Origin: Bigelowiella natans CCMP2755
Taxonomy: Eukaryota > Cercozoa > Chlorarachniophyceae
NCBI GenBank assembly: GCA_000320545.1
Contig: ADNK01001510.1
Span: 7,501-71,500 of the forward strand
DNA: 64,000 nt
Direction: 5' to 3'
Notes under the pieces: model-generated
The model's database searches: none
What the model was told of the DNA's origin: nothing
Seen by the model: the letters and a program-made list of their open reading frames with translations, nothing else
Position numbers and translations under genes: made by a program
Shown: piece by piece, positions 25,748 through 38,342 of the stretch
Layout: each line of letters starts with the position of its first letter
How positions within the stretch are numbered: the first letter of the stretch is position 1

Positions 25748-27121
25748 GTGTGTGTGTGTATTTTTATGCCGTGGCCAAGTTGTAGTACCAATGCCAACCA
25801 AAATGATGATGTGACCAACAAAAAAATAGTTTATTCTCGTAAGATTCACATATCTACAACTACAACAACAACAACTACTACTGCTACTACTACTACTACA
25901 CTACTACTGTGGTAGTTTATATTTTACAGCTAATAGTGGTAGGCATTTCTAAACTACCTTGCATGGATTTTGTCTCGGCCCTTTCTTTCATTATATGCTG
26001 CAAAGACTTTACGCAGTAAGCTCTTTCCTGGAAGAAGGCAGACATACCGCAGCACACAACACACAACACACAAACAACAAGGCTTAATAGAGACGGAGTG
26101 CAGTCAATGATTCAGTGATTACCGCAGAGTAGACTTGGTTAAGTCCTGCTGCTGTGCGACCACACAGAGTGATCATGCTTTCGAGCCGATGTGAAAGGCT
26201 TTGCAAACGCCGAGGGAACGACTGCTGCTTGTTTTGGAGGGGGGGGGGGGGGGTTTGTTTAGGATGAGTCAGTAGTAGTAGTAAAAGTAGTAGTAGTATA
26301 ATGTTGATAGTGATGACAATAATGCTTGTGGTAAACACTTTTAAGATTTATCATGATTGGCACGATAATCAGAGTACTATGTAGTAACAATAACAGGTAA
26401 AGTGAGTACAAAGCGTTCGGATTATTTCAAAAATATGGAAAAAATCGACATAAGGTAATAGAATGCAATTTAGCATATTTTTTTACCGGAGGCTTCGTAA
26501 CAGGCGGTGCTTTTTTAGCATCAGCCTTATCCTTTAAAGTAGAAGTCGTCCCCCCCTCCTTCTTCGTTGTAGTAGCTTCTTCTTTTTGAGTTGCTGGAGC
26601 GATCTTCTTCTTCTCCTCTTTGTTCACACCACTACTACTCGCTTGAGTCTGTGTTATGATTCCGGCCTCAGATTGCTGCTTACCCTGCTGTGGCGGCTGG
26701 GATGTACTCCCCTCCCCTTCGGAAAGAGGAGTCTTGCTCTCACCTTAAGGGTTATTATAACTACTTGTCAATATCACATTTTGGAAGAGCATTTCTGCAT
26801 ATCATTTGCTAAAACGGTTGACATCAAAGGCCAGGGGAAGTATATAATGTTTTTGGAAAATTATAGTTTACGTTGGTTAGTATTAAATTTGATCGCTTTT
26901 TTCACACACTTATTTAAACGACGCATGTAAGAAGATGGGGTGGCAACATTCCGGCGGTTCATCAAACGAAAAGAGGTAGTATGCAGGAAAGGCGATGACC
27001 GCGTTTTCTGTCTACACTTATCTAAGATTATTTTGAGTATCGCATCGTGATATCGACTTCTAATCCTCGAGATTCTAGAAATAGTGTTGAGATACGAGTA
27101 GGGACCTGGTTTGGACGCCAT
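19597..27121 (-). CDS. F-BAR and RhoGAP domain protein, about 692 residues
   Basis: Twenty-one exons join in phase from 26743-26487 to 19923-19597: 26221-26123, 26027-25958, 25429-25377, 25162-25109, 24914-24795, 24468-24397, 24038-23984, 23772-23730, 23367-23253, 23022-22959, 22860-22782, 22602-22463, 22255-22177, 21980-21893, 21652-21578, 21363-21302, 21071-21002, 20749-20687 and 20348-20271. A first exon MASKP at 27121 is tentative because its GTCCCT donor is weak. After a Lys/Thr/Pro-rich N-terminus comes an F-BAR-like helical region (about 92-340; SAWVATEKL, VVTPLNNWIVEARRKHK, DYNKKIEIANKRMER), expected to bind and curve membrane. The RhoGAP domain (about 415-583) has the arginine finger in EEGIFRLSAS, then SPHVPAVMLKRWLRSL and NRMNLSNLAVVLGPCV. 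It should switch off Rho-family GTPases. The tail is acidic and Gly/Ala-rich. Confidence 0.9.
20828..20870. repeat. (GA)n microsatellite
   Basis: About 21 GA units inside an intron of the F-BAR/RhoGAP gene. Confidence 0.95.
21799..21838. repeat. (CA)n microsatellite
   Basis: CA run inside an intron of the F-BAR/RhoGAP gene. Nearly every intron of this gene carries at least one simple repeat. Confidence 0.95.
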
Positions 27122-27440
27122 TCTTCGTCGTCACGCCTACCGATGAAAAAAGTAGGGCGATTTTGGTATAATCGAGGGCATATTTTCCTTGTCTTTCTCC
27201 AAAAATATATCGTATTTCTCCCATAATTTATTTCTTCTCTGCTGCTGAATGCAGGAAATAGTTTCATATTTTGTTGTCTCAGATAAGATATGGCATTGTT
27301 TATATTCTTTATTATTTTTTTAGATGTTTGCCGGATAAATATTGTGCTAGATCTACAACAACTACACTACTACTTTTCCCTGTCCCCGGCCCATCTCCCA
27401 GCATCTTCGAATTTCTCTTCCGTCGAACCCCGGGCGATTG
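27122..27440. promoter_or_regulatory. Head-to-head shared upstream region (RhoGAP / membrane kinase)
   Basis: About 320 bp lie between the two proposed starts. The region is AT-rich around 27290-27340. Both start codons are tentative, so the limits are approximate. Confidence 0.4.
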
Positions 27441-27827
27441 ATGGCAGGTGACGTATACCTCATTTTGAAGTTAGTGATAAGTGTTAGGCCATGCTACATT
27501 CACCAATAAACCTTGCCAAGCAGTAGTACGGTTTCAAATGAATGGTAGCATAAGCAGTACTTGCATCCGACGGAAGATGGCATTCCTCCCTCCCTCATTT
27601 ACTTACAACAATATTTCCACTTACAACAATATTTCCTCACACAGCCTGGCCGGGCCTATGGCGACTAGTGCCATGGACAATCCTGCTGCAGGTGGTTCTT
27701 TCGCTCTTTAGTATTGGTTACCTTTGGGTCAAGAGAAGGACCGCTTCCAGGGGGTGAGTCAGAGAGAAAGAAAGAAAGAAAGAAAGAAAAAGAAGAAAGA
27801 GAAAGAAAGAAAGAAAGAAAGAAAAAG

Positions 27828-27906
<79 letters not shown>

Positions 27907-28786
27907 GCCTTTCCCGATGACGTGTCTAAAAACTTCCTCAACCACACACACCTTAATACTTCGTTGCTGTATATTCCACCCATAAATTTTCACGGTGCGA
28001 TTCCCCCCCCTCTCTTTAAGTGATGCCGACGCTGCTCGAGTTGTGATTTTGCCGGTGTTTGAGCCCCTCCTTTGGACATGCCTTATCTGCCAGGTTGTAC
28101 AATGTGATGCAGTAGTAACATATGCTGATAATAACCAAATCGTCGTCGTTTACTGAAGACCCCGATCGAAAAATAATAGCTTAGAAGGGTCGGCTTATTT
28201 TGACGAAATCCAGAGATTCCGCCACTGGCAGCTTCTATTCCCCCCCCCCCCTCCCCCCCTCCTTGAAGTGCCTTGTTTCAATGACGATTTTGTGGTGTGA
28301 TAAGGTTCTCCATTTTTCGTTGAGTATATACACTTACCCAAATATGCCTTCGTGGAAGCAAAGAGCGAAATGGGAAGAGGTACTACATTGAGGAACGATG
28401 ATCATGATGATTATGATGGAGGAAGCAACCCGGCAGTATTGTTATATTTTTTTAGTTGTATTAGTAGAGCTACTACGTGTCAGGGCTACGTGTGAACCGA
28501 TCTGATGTAATGTCGAATAATGAAATAAGTCTAGATATGAGGAGGGGGGAATGCAAGTTTGATTGCATTGTTGTTTCTTCGTTTGGTATAATTAGGTCGA
28601 TGTTGAGTGGACTGATACGCTTCAGTATTGGCTCACAATGACGGCGGTATGCATGTAAAGATATTTATTTAAATTGTGTGTTATCGTCGTATGTGAAATG
28701 CAAGGATTGCAATCGAAACGAAGATCTGTTGTCGATACGCCCATTCCAATTATAAGCATCATTCATCTGTCTCTATAATTGTTATG

Positions 28787-28826
<40 letters not shown>

Positions 28827-28831
28827 TATCT

Positions 28832-28867
<36 letters not shown>

Positions 28868-28977
28868 CCCTGCAGGTGAATATCGAGTACAATATCATCG
28901 CAGCTTTGTACATGCAAACCGACCTTTCTCATAGATCGATAAGGTCGTCGTCATCGTTCCCATGATACTCATACATC

Positions 28978-29044
<67 letters not shown>

Positions 29045-29290
29045 AGAGGATGTGTATGTTTTTGGGTATATTTATATGAGGTGATTATGATGAATTTGTA
29101 TCTAGGAGGTCGGTTTATTACGTTGTCTTCTACGCACTGACAAGTGGAGTCGTCTCCTCTTATTGCTACCATTCTGGTGATCATGATCATGATCATGGAA
29201 TAATCATAAACTCATATAAATTTAACGCTGTATAAATATGTAATGTATGAAGAAATGGTCAATATGTTGAGTTATGTTTGGTATAACTAT

Positions 29291-29328
<38 letters not shown>

Positions 29329-29855
29329 ACAAAATATTATTTCTTATGATGTGCATAACATTTTTGTAAAAGCTGCTGGCCAAAGCATGCTCATAGCTTC
29401 TCTCCTCTTTCCCTACTACTACTATTACTACTACTACTAATAATAATAATAATACTATAGGCATAAGCTACAACGCTTTTGCTCTATTCGATGCAATATT
29501 CTTCGTCTTCGAGTCAGCTTGGTAATTGTAACAACAACACTATGTTCGGTGTGCTTGTGTGTCCTCTCCTCCTCTCTTCCTCCTTCTTCTTCTTTCCCCT
29601 TCTTCTTCGTTCATGATCGTAAATGATAAGTGACGTAATCTTGTTCTTGATCATCAATAATATATTCGTTCCTTACCTTATATTAGGTATACTTGGCTTT
29701 TGGCTCGCTCTATGATTGTATCTAGATCAACTTTTTTGGTATTATTATTATATAGATTTAGTGGTAGTAACTATTACACATTAGCATGCTTACCACGCAC
29801 ACGCAACCAGCACACGCGTCCATCATTGATGAAGCGCTCATTGCAACACGTACAG

Positions 29856-29895
<40 letters not shown>

Positions 29896-30940
29896 AGCCT
29901 ACTAACCCACAATATAGAGGATGATAATGATACTGATGATGAGTAGGTATATGCGCTTTACTCTCTACTGTGGCGACTGCTGATTATCCCCTCCTCTCTT
30001 GGCTCTAGAAATGGCATGCCAGGTAATAAATAACAACAACTAGAACAACAACACAATGACGATGCAGAACAAGAAGAAGAAGAAGAAGAATAAAGATATA
30101 GGAGGAGAAGGAGGAGGAGGAGTATGAAAAGGACAGAGAACAGAGATGACAATGCCAAACACCGCAAAACTGTTGGTTTCCCTATTGTTTTCGTTCTCTT
30201 GTTCTTTCTTCTGCGGATGGGGATGGTGCTGTGTTGTATGTGTTGCTAATTGGTTGGCAAGTTTACTAATAATGCAGCTAACCAAAACAACTATGTGCTA
30301 CTATTACCAATGATAGTAGTACTAATAATATGAAAATAGTAATGATCATCAATACTAATGATAATATCAATGTTGTTGTCGTCGTCATCGTCGTCATAAT
30401 TGTTATTGGCAGAGCTGTACTTCATATGGGTAGCATTTCGATCTCTTGGGTTCTCTCCATGTCTTTACTACACGTTGTGGAATGAGACTCAGTATTGGCG
30501 AGGAAACAGTAAGAATCCAGCACCATATTATCTATCTCCTACTGTGTAAATTATAATACTAGCTACTGCACTTTAATATCTCAATGTAATCGTTCATCTT
30601 TGAAAGCTGCTTTTCATCATCCTGCTTCTCTCACGACAACACGCATACTACTTCTACTACTACTACTACTACTACTACTACAACGCCCACGATCTAACGA
30701 TGATTAGGTGCCAAATCGCTTTGGCTGATGAATCGTGAGATTGGTGACATGATGGCTGCTGAGATGAAAGGAGGAGGAGGAGGAGCTTCTCCTGGCCTCA
30801 AATTCTCTGTTATCTCGGATGATCTCCCAGAGCTTTTGAAGGAGAACAAGCTCATCGATTTTGCTTTTCTCCGGTATACCAACTCATATATTTCGCCTAC
30901 TCTTTATAAAGTTTGTCCATAGTCTAGAAGACTTTGTTGC

Positions 30941-30976
<36 letters not shown>

Positions 30977-31106
30977 ATCACGAATAATAACATATCCATC
31001 CATTGATATTGATACTCAGGTTTAGTAATCTTTTGGATAGTGGTAGTCACTCCAAGGTGTACAAAGGAAAGCTTAGAGGTATACTACTACTTACCTACTT
31101 GCTTAC

Positions 31107-31152
<46 letters not shown>

Positions 31153-31953
31153 ATCATTCTTGTTGTCGTTCATAATCACTGCCAATAACCAACAGATGGT
31201 TATGGAATATTATCACTTTATTACATGAAAGAACACCGTATATACTACATTATATTTTTGTGCACGAACCATTAGGCAAGCCAGTAGCAATTAAGCTTTT
31301 CACGCCTCCAGAGATGGACAGAAGTGCGATGAGGAGATTCATAGAGGTGCAACGTCAGCATAAGTAGCACATCATCACTGTGAACAAGTATGATGTCCCT
31401 CTTTCTCCCCTGTGGATAGAAAAGCAGCAGATGTGGTTCATTATGTATGTTGTACTCTGGATTATCATTCATCGATCACTGTTGTTGCCTGCTTTCTGCT
31501 ACTACTACATTGATATCTAATTAGGAGACACGTATTGCCAGCAAGCTAAAGCACCCTCATATAGTCAAGTTGTACGGGGTAGTATACTATGTCACCATGT
31601 ATACGATTTACTAAATACTTATCAATAATCTTCACCACATTCTTCATCATCATCATCAAATTGCCCATAATACCATGCAGCAGTCAACCTCCATCTAAGC
31701 TGTGTATTATACGCTTGCCCATCCATCAGTTTTTCTTCTCTTTTTCCTACTCACCCCTTCGCCAGCCATTTCCTATATTGTTAATTTCTGACCAATTATA
31801 ACCTCAGATCGCCGTGAGGCCACCAGACATTTGCATGGTTTGACGATGAAGTAGCAGCAGCAACAGCCTTCGTAGTATCTGTAAATGAGGATGATGCTGC
31901 GCCAATTCAAAAAACACAGTGTATGTGTATATAATGCTGTCTGTTGTATATAT

Positions 31954-31998
<45 letters not shown>

Positions 31999-32160
31999 AT
32001 GTGTGTGTGTGTGTGTGTGTGCGTATCACAGGTCGTAGAGTATTGCGAGAAAGGATCCTTATTCAAGCTTTTATCGGCCGAAAAATTAAGTTTGGAGTTG
32101 AAATTGCGCCTCATGGTCCAAGCAGCCTCCGCTCTTGCGTAATAAAATCGATAACTACGT

Positions 32161-32196
<36 letters not shown>

Positions 32197-32353
32197 TCCA
32201 TTGCACTTATAGTAATAATAATATCACTGCTCTCGAAGGTACCTCCATTCATTGACACCTCCAATTATCCATCGAGATGTTAAGTCGCACAACTTCTTAG
32301 TTACGGGTAACTAGTAGTTGCAGTACGAGTAGTTTTGGTAAAGGATAATGAAT

Positions 32354-32384
<31 letters not shown>

Positions 32385-32655
32385 TAATAACAATAATATG
32401 AATGATGAGTCGTCTTTTCTCTGTCATCATGTGGTGTACTATATATATGATGATATCGACTATCATCCGTAAAGATACCAAGCAGTAGCAGCAGCACAAA
32501 TGTGATAAATTAGTAAGTAAATAGATCAATCTATCAATCCTAGATACGTACATGGTAAAGCTGGCCGACTTTGGAGAATCACGAATTGTTGACGAAACGA
32601 TTATGACGGGATATATCGGTGTGTAGTTCATGATAGCAGCATCCCCAAAGTAGTT

Positions 32656-32688
<33 letters not shown>

Positions 32689-33130
32689 CATTGTTGATGG
32701 TGCTCCTTCGGTCGTATTATTAAAGGTTCTCACGCTTATATGTCGCCTGAGATCATCACAAGTGCCCCTTACAACACGAAAGCAGATGTGTACAGCTTTG
32801 GCATTGTCCTCTGGGAGGTAGTAACAGGGCTAGCAATATACAACTGTGGTCGTTCTCCTATGATGTGCTACTACTACTACTACTACTACTACTACTCTAC
32901 TACTACTACTTTCATATATGCATGATAAATAACTGCTGATAGAGTAAGGAATGACGAGATAAATAATAGTCTCTATATTAAGCAACCTGTTGTTGTATAT
33001 TGTCCCCCCTCTAGTATTACACACATACACACAAATTTTCATCTCCCTTTCCCTGTGACTTTCCTCCTCCTCCTCCTCCTCCTCCTGCTGCTGCTGCTGC
33101 TGCTGGTGGTGGGTTGTTGTGAAATAAAAT

Positions 33131-33174
<44 letters not shown>

Positions 33175-35531
33175 GGTGTTGACACAGCAGCGACCTTATG
33201 AAGGAATAAAGCAGATGTCCGTCCTAAGAAATGTAAGTCAAGACGTATATTGTACTACTATCTATGTACTACCACTAACGATTAGTGGTCATTCATCATC
33301 ACGATTATGCTCATCATAATTGGGAGGAGGGAGGAGGAGGAGGAAGTATGGACAACAAAATGTGACATCGGATAGGCAGAATGGTTGTCGTAGTCATTGT
33401 TTCATCTCTGAATGATTGTCGTTTGTTATTATCGTTTTGCATTGGTGGTTCTTCATCATCATCTTCTTCTTCTTCTTCTCATGCTTGTTATTGTCCTTAC
33501 TCTTATTCTAACTGTTAGGTCGTAAAGCTGAGTCTGCGCCCCCCTCTTACCCCAGACATCCCAAACCCACTCACGGAACTACTCAGAGGTCACTTATCAA
33601 TACTGCAAATAAAATACACATGAAATATAGATGATGATGACGATGATAATAATTTTCCACAACAATTTCTTTTATCCTCTACCACCACCAACAATTGAAA
33701 CAAAACGACGGCAAACATGTAGAAACATGGGCTGCGAACCCAGAGTCACGCCCTTCTGCACGTCAAGTTATAGAGCGTCTTCTGCAGGTAGGAAGGAGTA
33801 GATGTGAGAGAGTGAGGACATGAAGAAGGAAACATGTAGATTGATTCACGCAGTACATGAGAAGGAGGGGGAAGGGCAGGACGGAAAGAGGAGAAAAACC
33901 ATGACAACAGTAGTAATCATTTATATTTGATGAAGAGAGAGAGGGGGGGGGTGGGAGAAAGTCGGAGAGGGAGGAGGGGCAAAATAGTGGACAACTACTG
34001 CATAGATAAATATAAGTACGTTGAGTAGTGATAAAACAGTGAAAGAAACTCGACTTAGAAAATAATGTGCAGTACATTAGCTTCCTGTTGTTTGTAGAGT
34101 TATGTGGTGGATACAGTGTTAGTACTTGGTTTACTTTCTACCTCTCTCCTCCTCCTCCTCCTCCTCCTTCCGCCTTCACTCATTCCCATATTCATCACTC
34201 CCAGTTCAGCAAATTAGTCAAGGAAGAAAATAATTCTTCGGCTACAAAAATGTCAGCATCGTCGTCGTCAGCATCGTCTTTATCGGAAATGAAGCGCAAG
34301 CAAGCTTCTTCTCCTCTAGAGCCGTTGCAAGAATTCACTACCCATGATTACAATCCCAGCAGCTATAAAAATGATAACAGTAATGGTAGCAATAAAAGCA
34401 GTTGTCAAGATAAAGGCTCCATCCATAGACGCCGCAGCAATGAGGATGATGGTGATGATAAGAAAACGACTGGGAAAGAAGGTGTGTGGTAGTTATCCAT
34501 CATATGAATAGATGATGATGAAAAGATAGGTCAATGCTACATCACATATTATACCGAACACGATCATCACGATGATGAGATCAAATATTCAATTGTTTTG
34601 CTGTTTTTGCACCCACTGCCCGTTGTTGACTTGATTGCTCAAACTTAGTGATTGGTACTGTTATTACTGCTACTGCTACTACATGTCACCATCGCGTTGT
34701 CCATGTTATCTTCGACTCTTGTAGTCCGTACAAAGTTACTTACTTAAACCCAATACTGCACATTCTTAGATGGTGTATCATCAGCAGCACCGCTGATGAA
34801 TAGCTCTAAAGGCAGTAAGAAACGATGGTTGCTACAAAATCTTTTAACGAAGGTAGTAGTAGTAGTAGTAGTAGTAGTAGTATATTATATATATAATCGT
34901 AGTAATGTACGGTGTTGGTTCTTCTCTTTCTCATTTAAAATATGATCACAGAAGACTAGTATTTGCTGCTGGTATTAGCCAATAGCGTTGTGTAGCATTT
35001 GCGCTTTTGTTAATAAAAGCATCATCATCATCGTCATCATCCATGTTCTTTCTCATATAAATCATGTGCGACGAGATACTGCTGCTGCTTTGATATGATT
35101 CTGGATTTTTATAGTATTGGATCATTGACTGTCTCCTCCTCCTCCTCCTCCTCCTCCTCCTCCTCCTTCTCCTCCTCCTCTTTTATTCTCATATGTTATT
35201 ATTACCAAGGAATTGAAGGAAGTAGAGAGGCAGCTGAACGACCTTGCTGTGAGAAAGTTAACGATTTCTGAACAGCTACAGCTGCAATGTAACCAGCAAT
35301 TGCATGCCCAGCCTCTTACTCGTTCTATGTCGATTGGTGGATATGGCTCTCTCAGATCAAGTATGATCCTACTGATGATGGTGGTGGTGGTGGTGATGTT
35401 TATACTTAATGATGAGCAACACACAACCAAGTCACATTAAAGAAGAAAACGGCATTTTCCTTCTTTGGAACCGCCGGCACAAACGACGATTCCACGCACT
35501 AACAAGATAATACACACACACACACACACAC

Positions 35532-35575
<44 letters not shown>

Positions 35576-36131
35576 TGCTTTATATTTCCCTTGTCTGAAT
35601 GTTTGTTCTTCCGTACTGTTACTGCTTGACGCGTGCTTGCTCATCCCTTTGGGTATCGTCGTCGTCGTTGTTCTCACAGAGTCGAACCAGAACTCTCCTG
35701 AGCGCCGATCTGGCCATCTTTCTCAGCAGTCAAACACCGTACTTTTCAAAACGGCCTCCTCCTCTTCTTCGCAGCAGCACAAGAATAATTCGGGGGGGGG
35801 CAGCAACTACTACTCCAGCATGCACGCGCCTCGGCGCTCTCGGGTCTTCTCTTCGTCAAATCGTAGATTTTATAGCTCAGATAGTCCAATACGTGGCGGG
35901 AGGGCTGCTAGCAATCATCAAAGAGTAGGCGGGGGGGGGGGGGCAATTCCGCCGTATCACCATTATTACTTAATGGAAAGTAGTTCATCTTCTGACTTGA
36001 AGCAATCTCGACTGGAGACTCCACCTCCCCGTAATCGCACAGTAGTCAACAACGATGACAACGCCAGAACTACTACTACTACTACAACTACTATCGACGA
36101 TGGGCAGCAGGTAGTATGCAACCACAAGTGA
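27441..36131 (+). CDS. Multi-pass membrane protein with TKL-type kinase domain, about 911 residues
   Basis: In-phase exons: 27441-27447 (tentative, 7 nt), 27645-27753, 27903-27968, 28021-28093, 28269-28379, 28596-28646, 28876-28943, 29106-29176, 29461-29521, 29687-29717, 29811-29849, 29947-30022, 30413-30508, 30708-30873, 31020-31078, 31276-31346, 31525-31578, 31808-31837, 32032-32138, 32239-32306, 32544-32618, 32726-32817, 33176-33232, 33519-33588, 33723-33787, 34205-34481, 34770-34852, 35210-35360 and 35680-36131. The first 280 or so residues hold about seven hydrophobic segments ([51 protein letters not shown]) with potential N-glycosylation sites in an early loop. The kinase domain (about 342-590) is complete: [14 protein letters not shown] (K368), HRDVKSHN (D462), DFG (D480), [16 protein letters not shown]. 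The tail is Ser/Asn/Thr-rich. It is probably a surface receptor kinase; no ligand can be inferred. Confidence 0.88.
27764..27902. repeat. (GAAA)n-(GA)n compound microsatellite ending at a splice acceptor
   Basis: GAAA units (about 27764-27832) pass into about 35 GA units. The exon of the membrane-kinase gene appears to begin at the last AG of the run, at 27903. Confidence 0.85.
28980..29041. repeat. (TA)n-(TG)n compound microsatellite
   Basis: A TA run passes directly into a TG run in an intron of the membrane-kinase gene. The same compound form recurs at 31957-32022 in the same gene. Confidence 0.95.
31957..32022. repeat. (TA)n-(TG)n compound microsatellite
   Basis: This run lies just upstream of the acceptor of the kinase exon that begins [10 protein letters not shown] (32032). 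Confidence 0.95.
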
Positions 36132-37109
36132 AAAGGTGTCAATTGAATGTTACAATGCTACTCTACTCTCAATTAGACAATCGAGAGTATAATATGATAT
36201 GTGCTAGATATGAAAGGAAACGATTATGCCTGTCCTTTCACGATGCCATTTTGTCTCAACAGTTTTGTGACAAAATGTGTAGGTAAATTCACGTGATTCT
36301 TCTGTTCTATCGACTACAAGTAGTCGGAGGTCCTATCAGCAGATTGTTCATCAACCGATGCATAGATGACAACGATTGCAATATGGAGATCGATAACTGC
36401 TTTTTCACGTAATGTATTAAGTGTTTGAAATGGCAGCTGCGTCGTCGTTGCTGCCGCGTGTACCAATGAATGAATTGTAATTATGAAATCCATCATTTTT
36501 CTTAACACAATTAAAAGTTTGTAGTTCGTAAACAAAGTACCAGCTGCAATCACTTTGTATATTCATCAGAATAAATATGCATTTAAACACAATGCTCGTA
36601 TAAAATATGAATTTACATGTATTGCACGTGTGCAGGGATGCGCTCGTGCATTGTCAATGAGCTCAAGTGTATGTGTTGTGCCGATAGGTTAATCTTATTG
36701 CCATATAACATGTTGCAGTACGTACGTCGCTAGCTAGGTCGATGGGGTGCCATGTACGCTAGCACGCAGTGACAGTCGTCTTATTGCAACGTAACACATG
36801 CATTGCATGCAGCAATTAAGTAATTGCATCCGTTATGTGACGATTGTGTATATGTATCTAGACATTGCCAAGAGCAGATGACTATGGGGTGTTAAGCATC
36901 AGCACGATGACCGTTGTTTCTTGTCGCGCGGCTCTCAAGCGCGTGCGGTATGTCAATATATGCTATATGTGCATATTACATGATTATCATGCAATACTCA
37001 TACCAATGGTGCTGGGATGTATCCGAGCAGCACCATCCAATCTAGCAATGGAGATTAGTGAGTTTCTAAAAATAGCTTTAGATGACGGAATAAAGAATGA
37101 ATTTTCACA
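36132..37109. other. Convergent spacer, palindrome-rich island
   Basis: No gene is supported. The 36600-37060 part is dense in CTAG, CATG, TGCA and CGTACG palindromes. It lies between the 3' ends of the membrane-kinase and rhomboid genes and shares a 14-base string with the spacer near 6570. Confidence 0.55.
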
Positions 37110-38342
37110 TTAAACATATCCTGGCATCAAATAACCGCCTCGTTCAGCCGCAACGGAGCCATGAAGTGCAGACATACGATGGTGACCGAGATTCGATAGG
37201 GTTCTAAACATCTCAAAGACCATGGGTAACGTGTTGGATGCCAAGAGGACGGCAGTGTAAGCACATGCGATGTAGATCACAGTCGGAGGCACAATTGGCT
37301 TGTCCTTTTCCAAACTAACTCTTCCTGAGAAAGAGCTTCCTATATTTTTCTGGGGGCCTATGACGTAGCCAATTATCCCCCCCGCTATAAGACCTCCCAT
37401 GTGTGCGTAGTTGTCAATCCTGGAATGAGGTTGTAGACCGTAAAGAACATTAAGACCTATTGTGAAGAGGAGGGAATTCACACTTATGCCTACCGGAGCA
37501 ACCGTGATTTTGTTCTCAGATCGGTAAATATGTGCAAGCAATCCACCGAGGATACCGAAAATGGCTCCTGACGCACCAAGGCTTCGCCCATAGTAATCAC
37601 CGTACCACAACCCAACCAAGTTTCCAGCGAAACCGGAGAGGAAATAAAGAGTGAAGAACCGAACACGCCCGAAGAGTTCTTCGAGTGTCGGTCCATAGTT
37701 CCTCAGAGTGAGAGTGTTGATTAGCAAGTGCATGATTCCTCCATGGAGAAATATAGATGTCCATAGACGATGGGTCTGCCCGTGAGCCACCAGATCGTTT
37801 GCTCTAATTCCGATTGCAGTGAACCGTGGTGAGAGCTGCTGGAACACGAAGAAGACGATATTGGCAATGAGGATGAAATATGTAACTTTCTGAGCGCTTG
37901 GTAGGCTGAAGAGAGACAGAATTGAACGGAGTGAGAACTGTGATCGGGGCCTGAACTGTCCGTAGTTTGGCCTTCTTCGTCCATCTCTACGATTTCTACG
38001 CCCCGCGAAAACACTAAATCGCCCTACTCCTGCGTTATTACTGTCTATATCATCAGAGGTATCACGAGATGTTGCTACATCCCTTCCCATTGGCAGGAGG
38101 GAGAGACTCTTGGTAGGATTTCGCGAAAAGGAAGACGACGTGCCAGTGCGGTGCACCAATGGAAACCCTACTACTACTACCCTGGATGCTGCTTTTGGAG
38201 ATATGACGGCTACCTCTCGTGCTCTATTTGAGGATGATCTGTACACACTGGCTTGTCGAAATGGCCTCGTTACTGTGGAAAACGATGTGACGAGGGGGAT
38301 GCAAAGAAGGACCACATGGTGGAGCCCGGCTGGGGGCGCCAT
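37110..38342 (-). CDS. Rhomboid-family intramembrane serine protease, 410 residues, no introns
   Basis: A single uninterrupted frame starts at ATG 38342; an in-frame stop lies a few codons upstream. Rhomboids cut membrane proteins inside the bilayer with a Ser-His dyad. The catalytic serine is in GASGAIFG (about S258) and the histidine in NYAHMGG (about H314). The HGGIMHLLIN motif (about 200-209) is the conserved HxxxHxxxN. Around six hydrophobic segments follow residue 150. The first 20 residues are hydrophobic, followed by a Ser/Arg-rich stretch and a long disordered N-terminus to about 150. This looks like an organelle-targeting leader, possibly two-part (signal then transit, with TSFS at the junction) as in plastids of secondary endosymbiotic origin. 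Location is inference. It is the only clearly intronless gene of the window. Confidence 0.94.
   Translation of the reverse strand: MAPPAGLHHVVLLCIPLVTSFSTVTRPFRQASVYRSSSNRAREVAVISPKAASRVVVVGFPLVHRTGTSSSFSRNPTKSLSLLPMGRDVATSRDTSDDIDSNNAGVGRFSVFAGRRNRRDGRRRPNYGQFRPRSQFSLRSILSLFSLPSAQKVTYFILIANIVFFVFQQLSPRFTAIGIRANDLVAHGQTHRLWTSIFLHGGIMHLLINTLTLRNYGPTLEELFGRVRFFTLYFLSGFAGNLVGLWYGDYYGRSLGASGAIFGILGGLLAHIYRSENKITVAPVGISVNSLLFTIGLNVLYGLQPHSRIDNYAHMGGLIAGGIIGYVIGPQKNIGSSFSGRVSLEKDKPIVPPTVIYIACAYTAVLLASNTLPMVFEMFRTLSNLGHHRMSALHGSVAAERGGYLMPGYV

Noticed and set aside
25467-25849. Open frames of Val/Cys or His/Thr/Tyr/Ile repeats
   Set aside because: They are translations of (CA)n, (TA)n and (GTA)n microsatellites in an intron of the F-BAR/RhoGAP gene.
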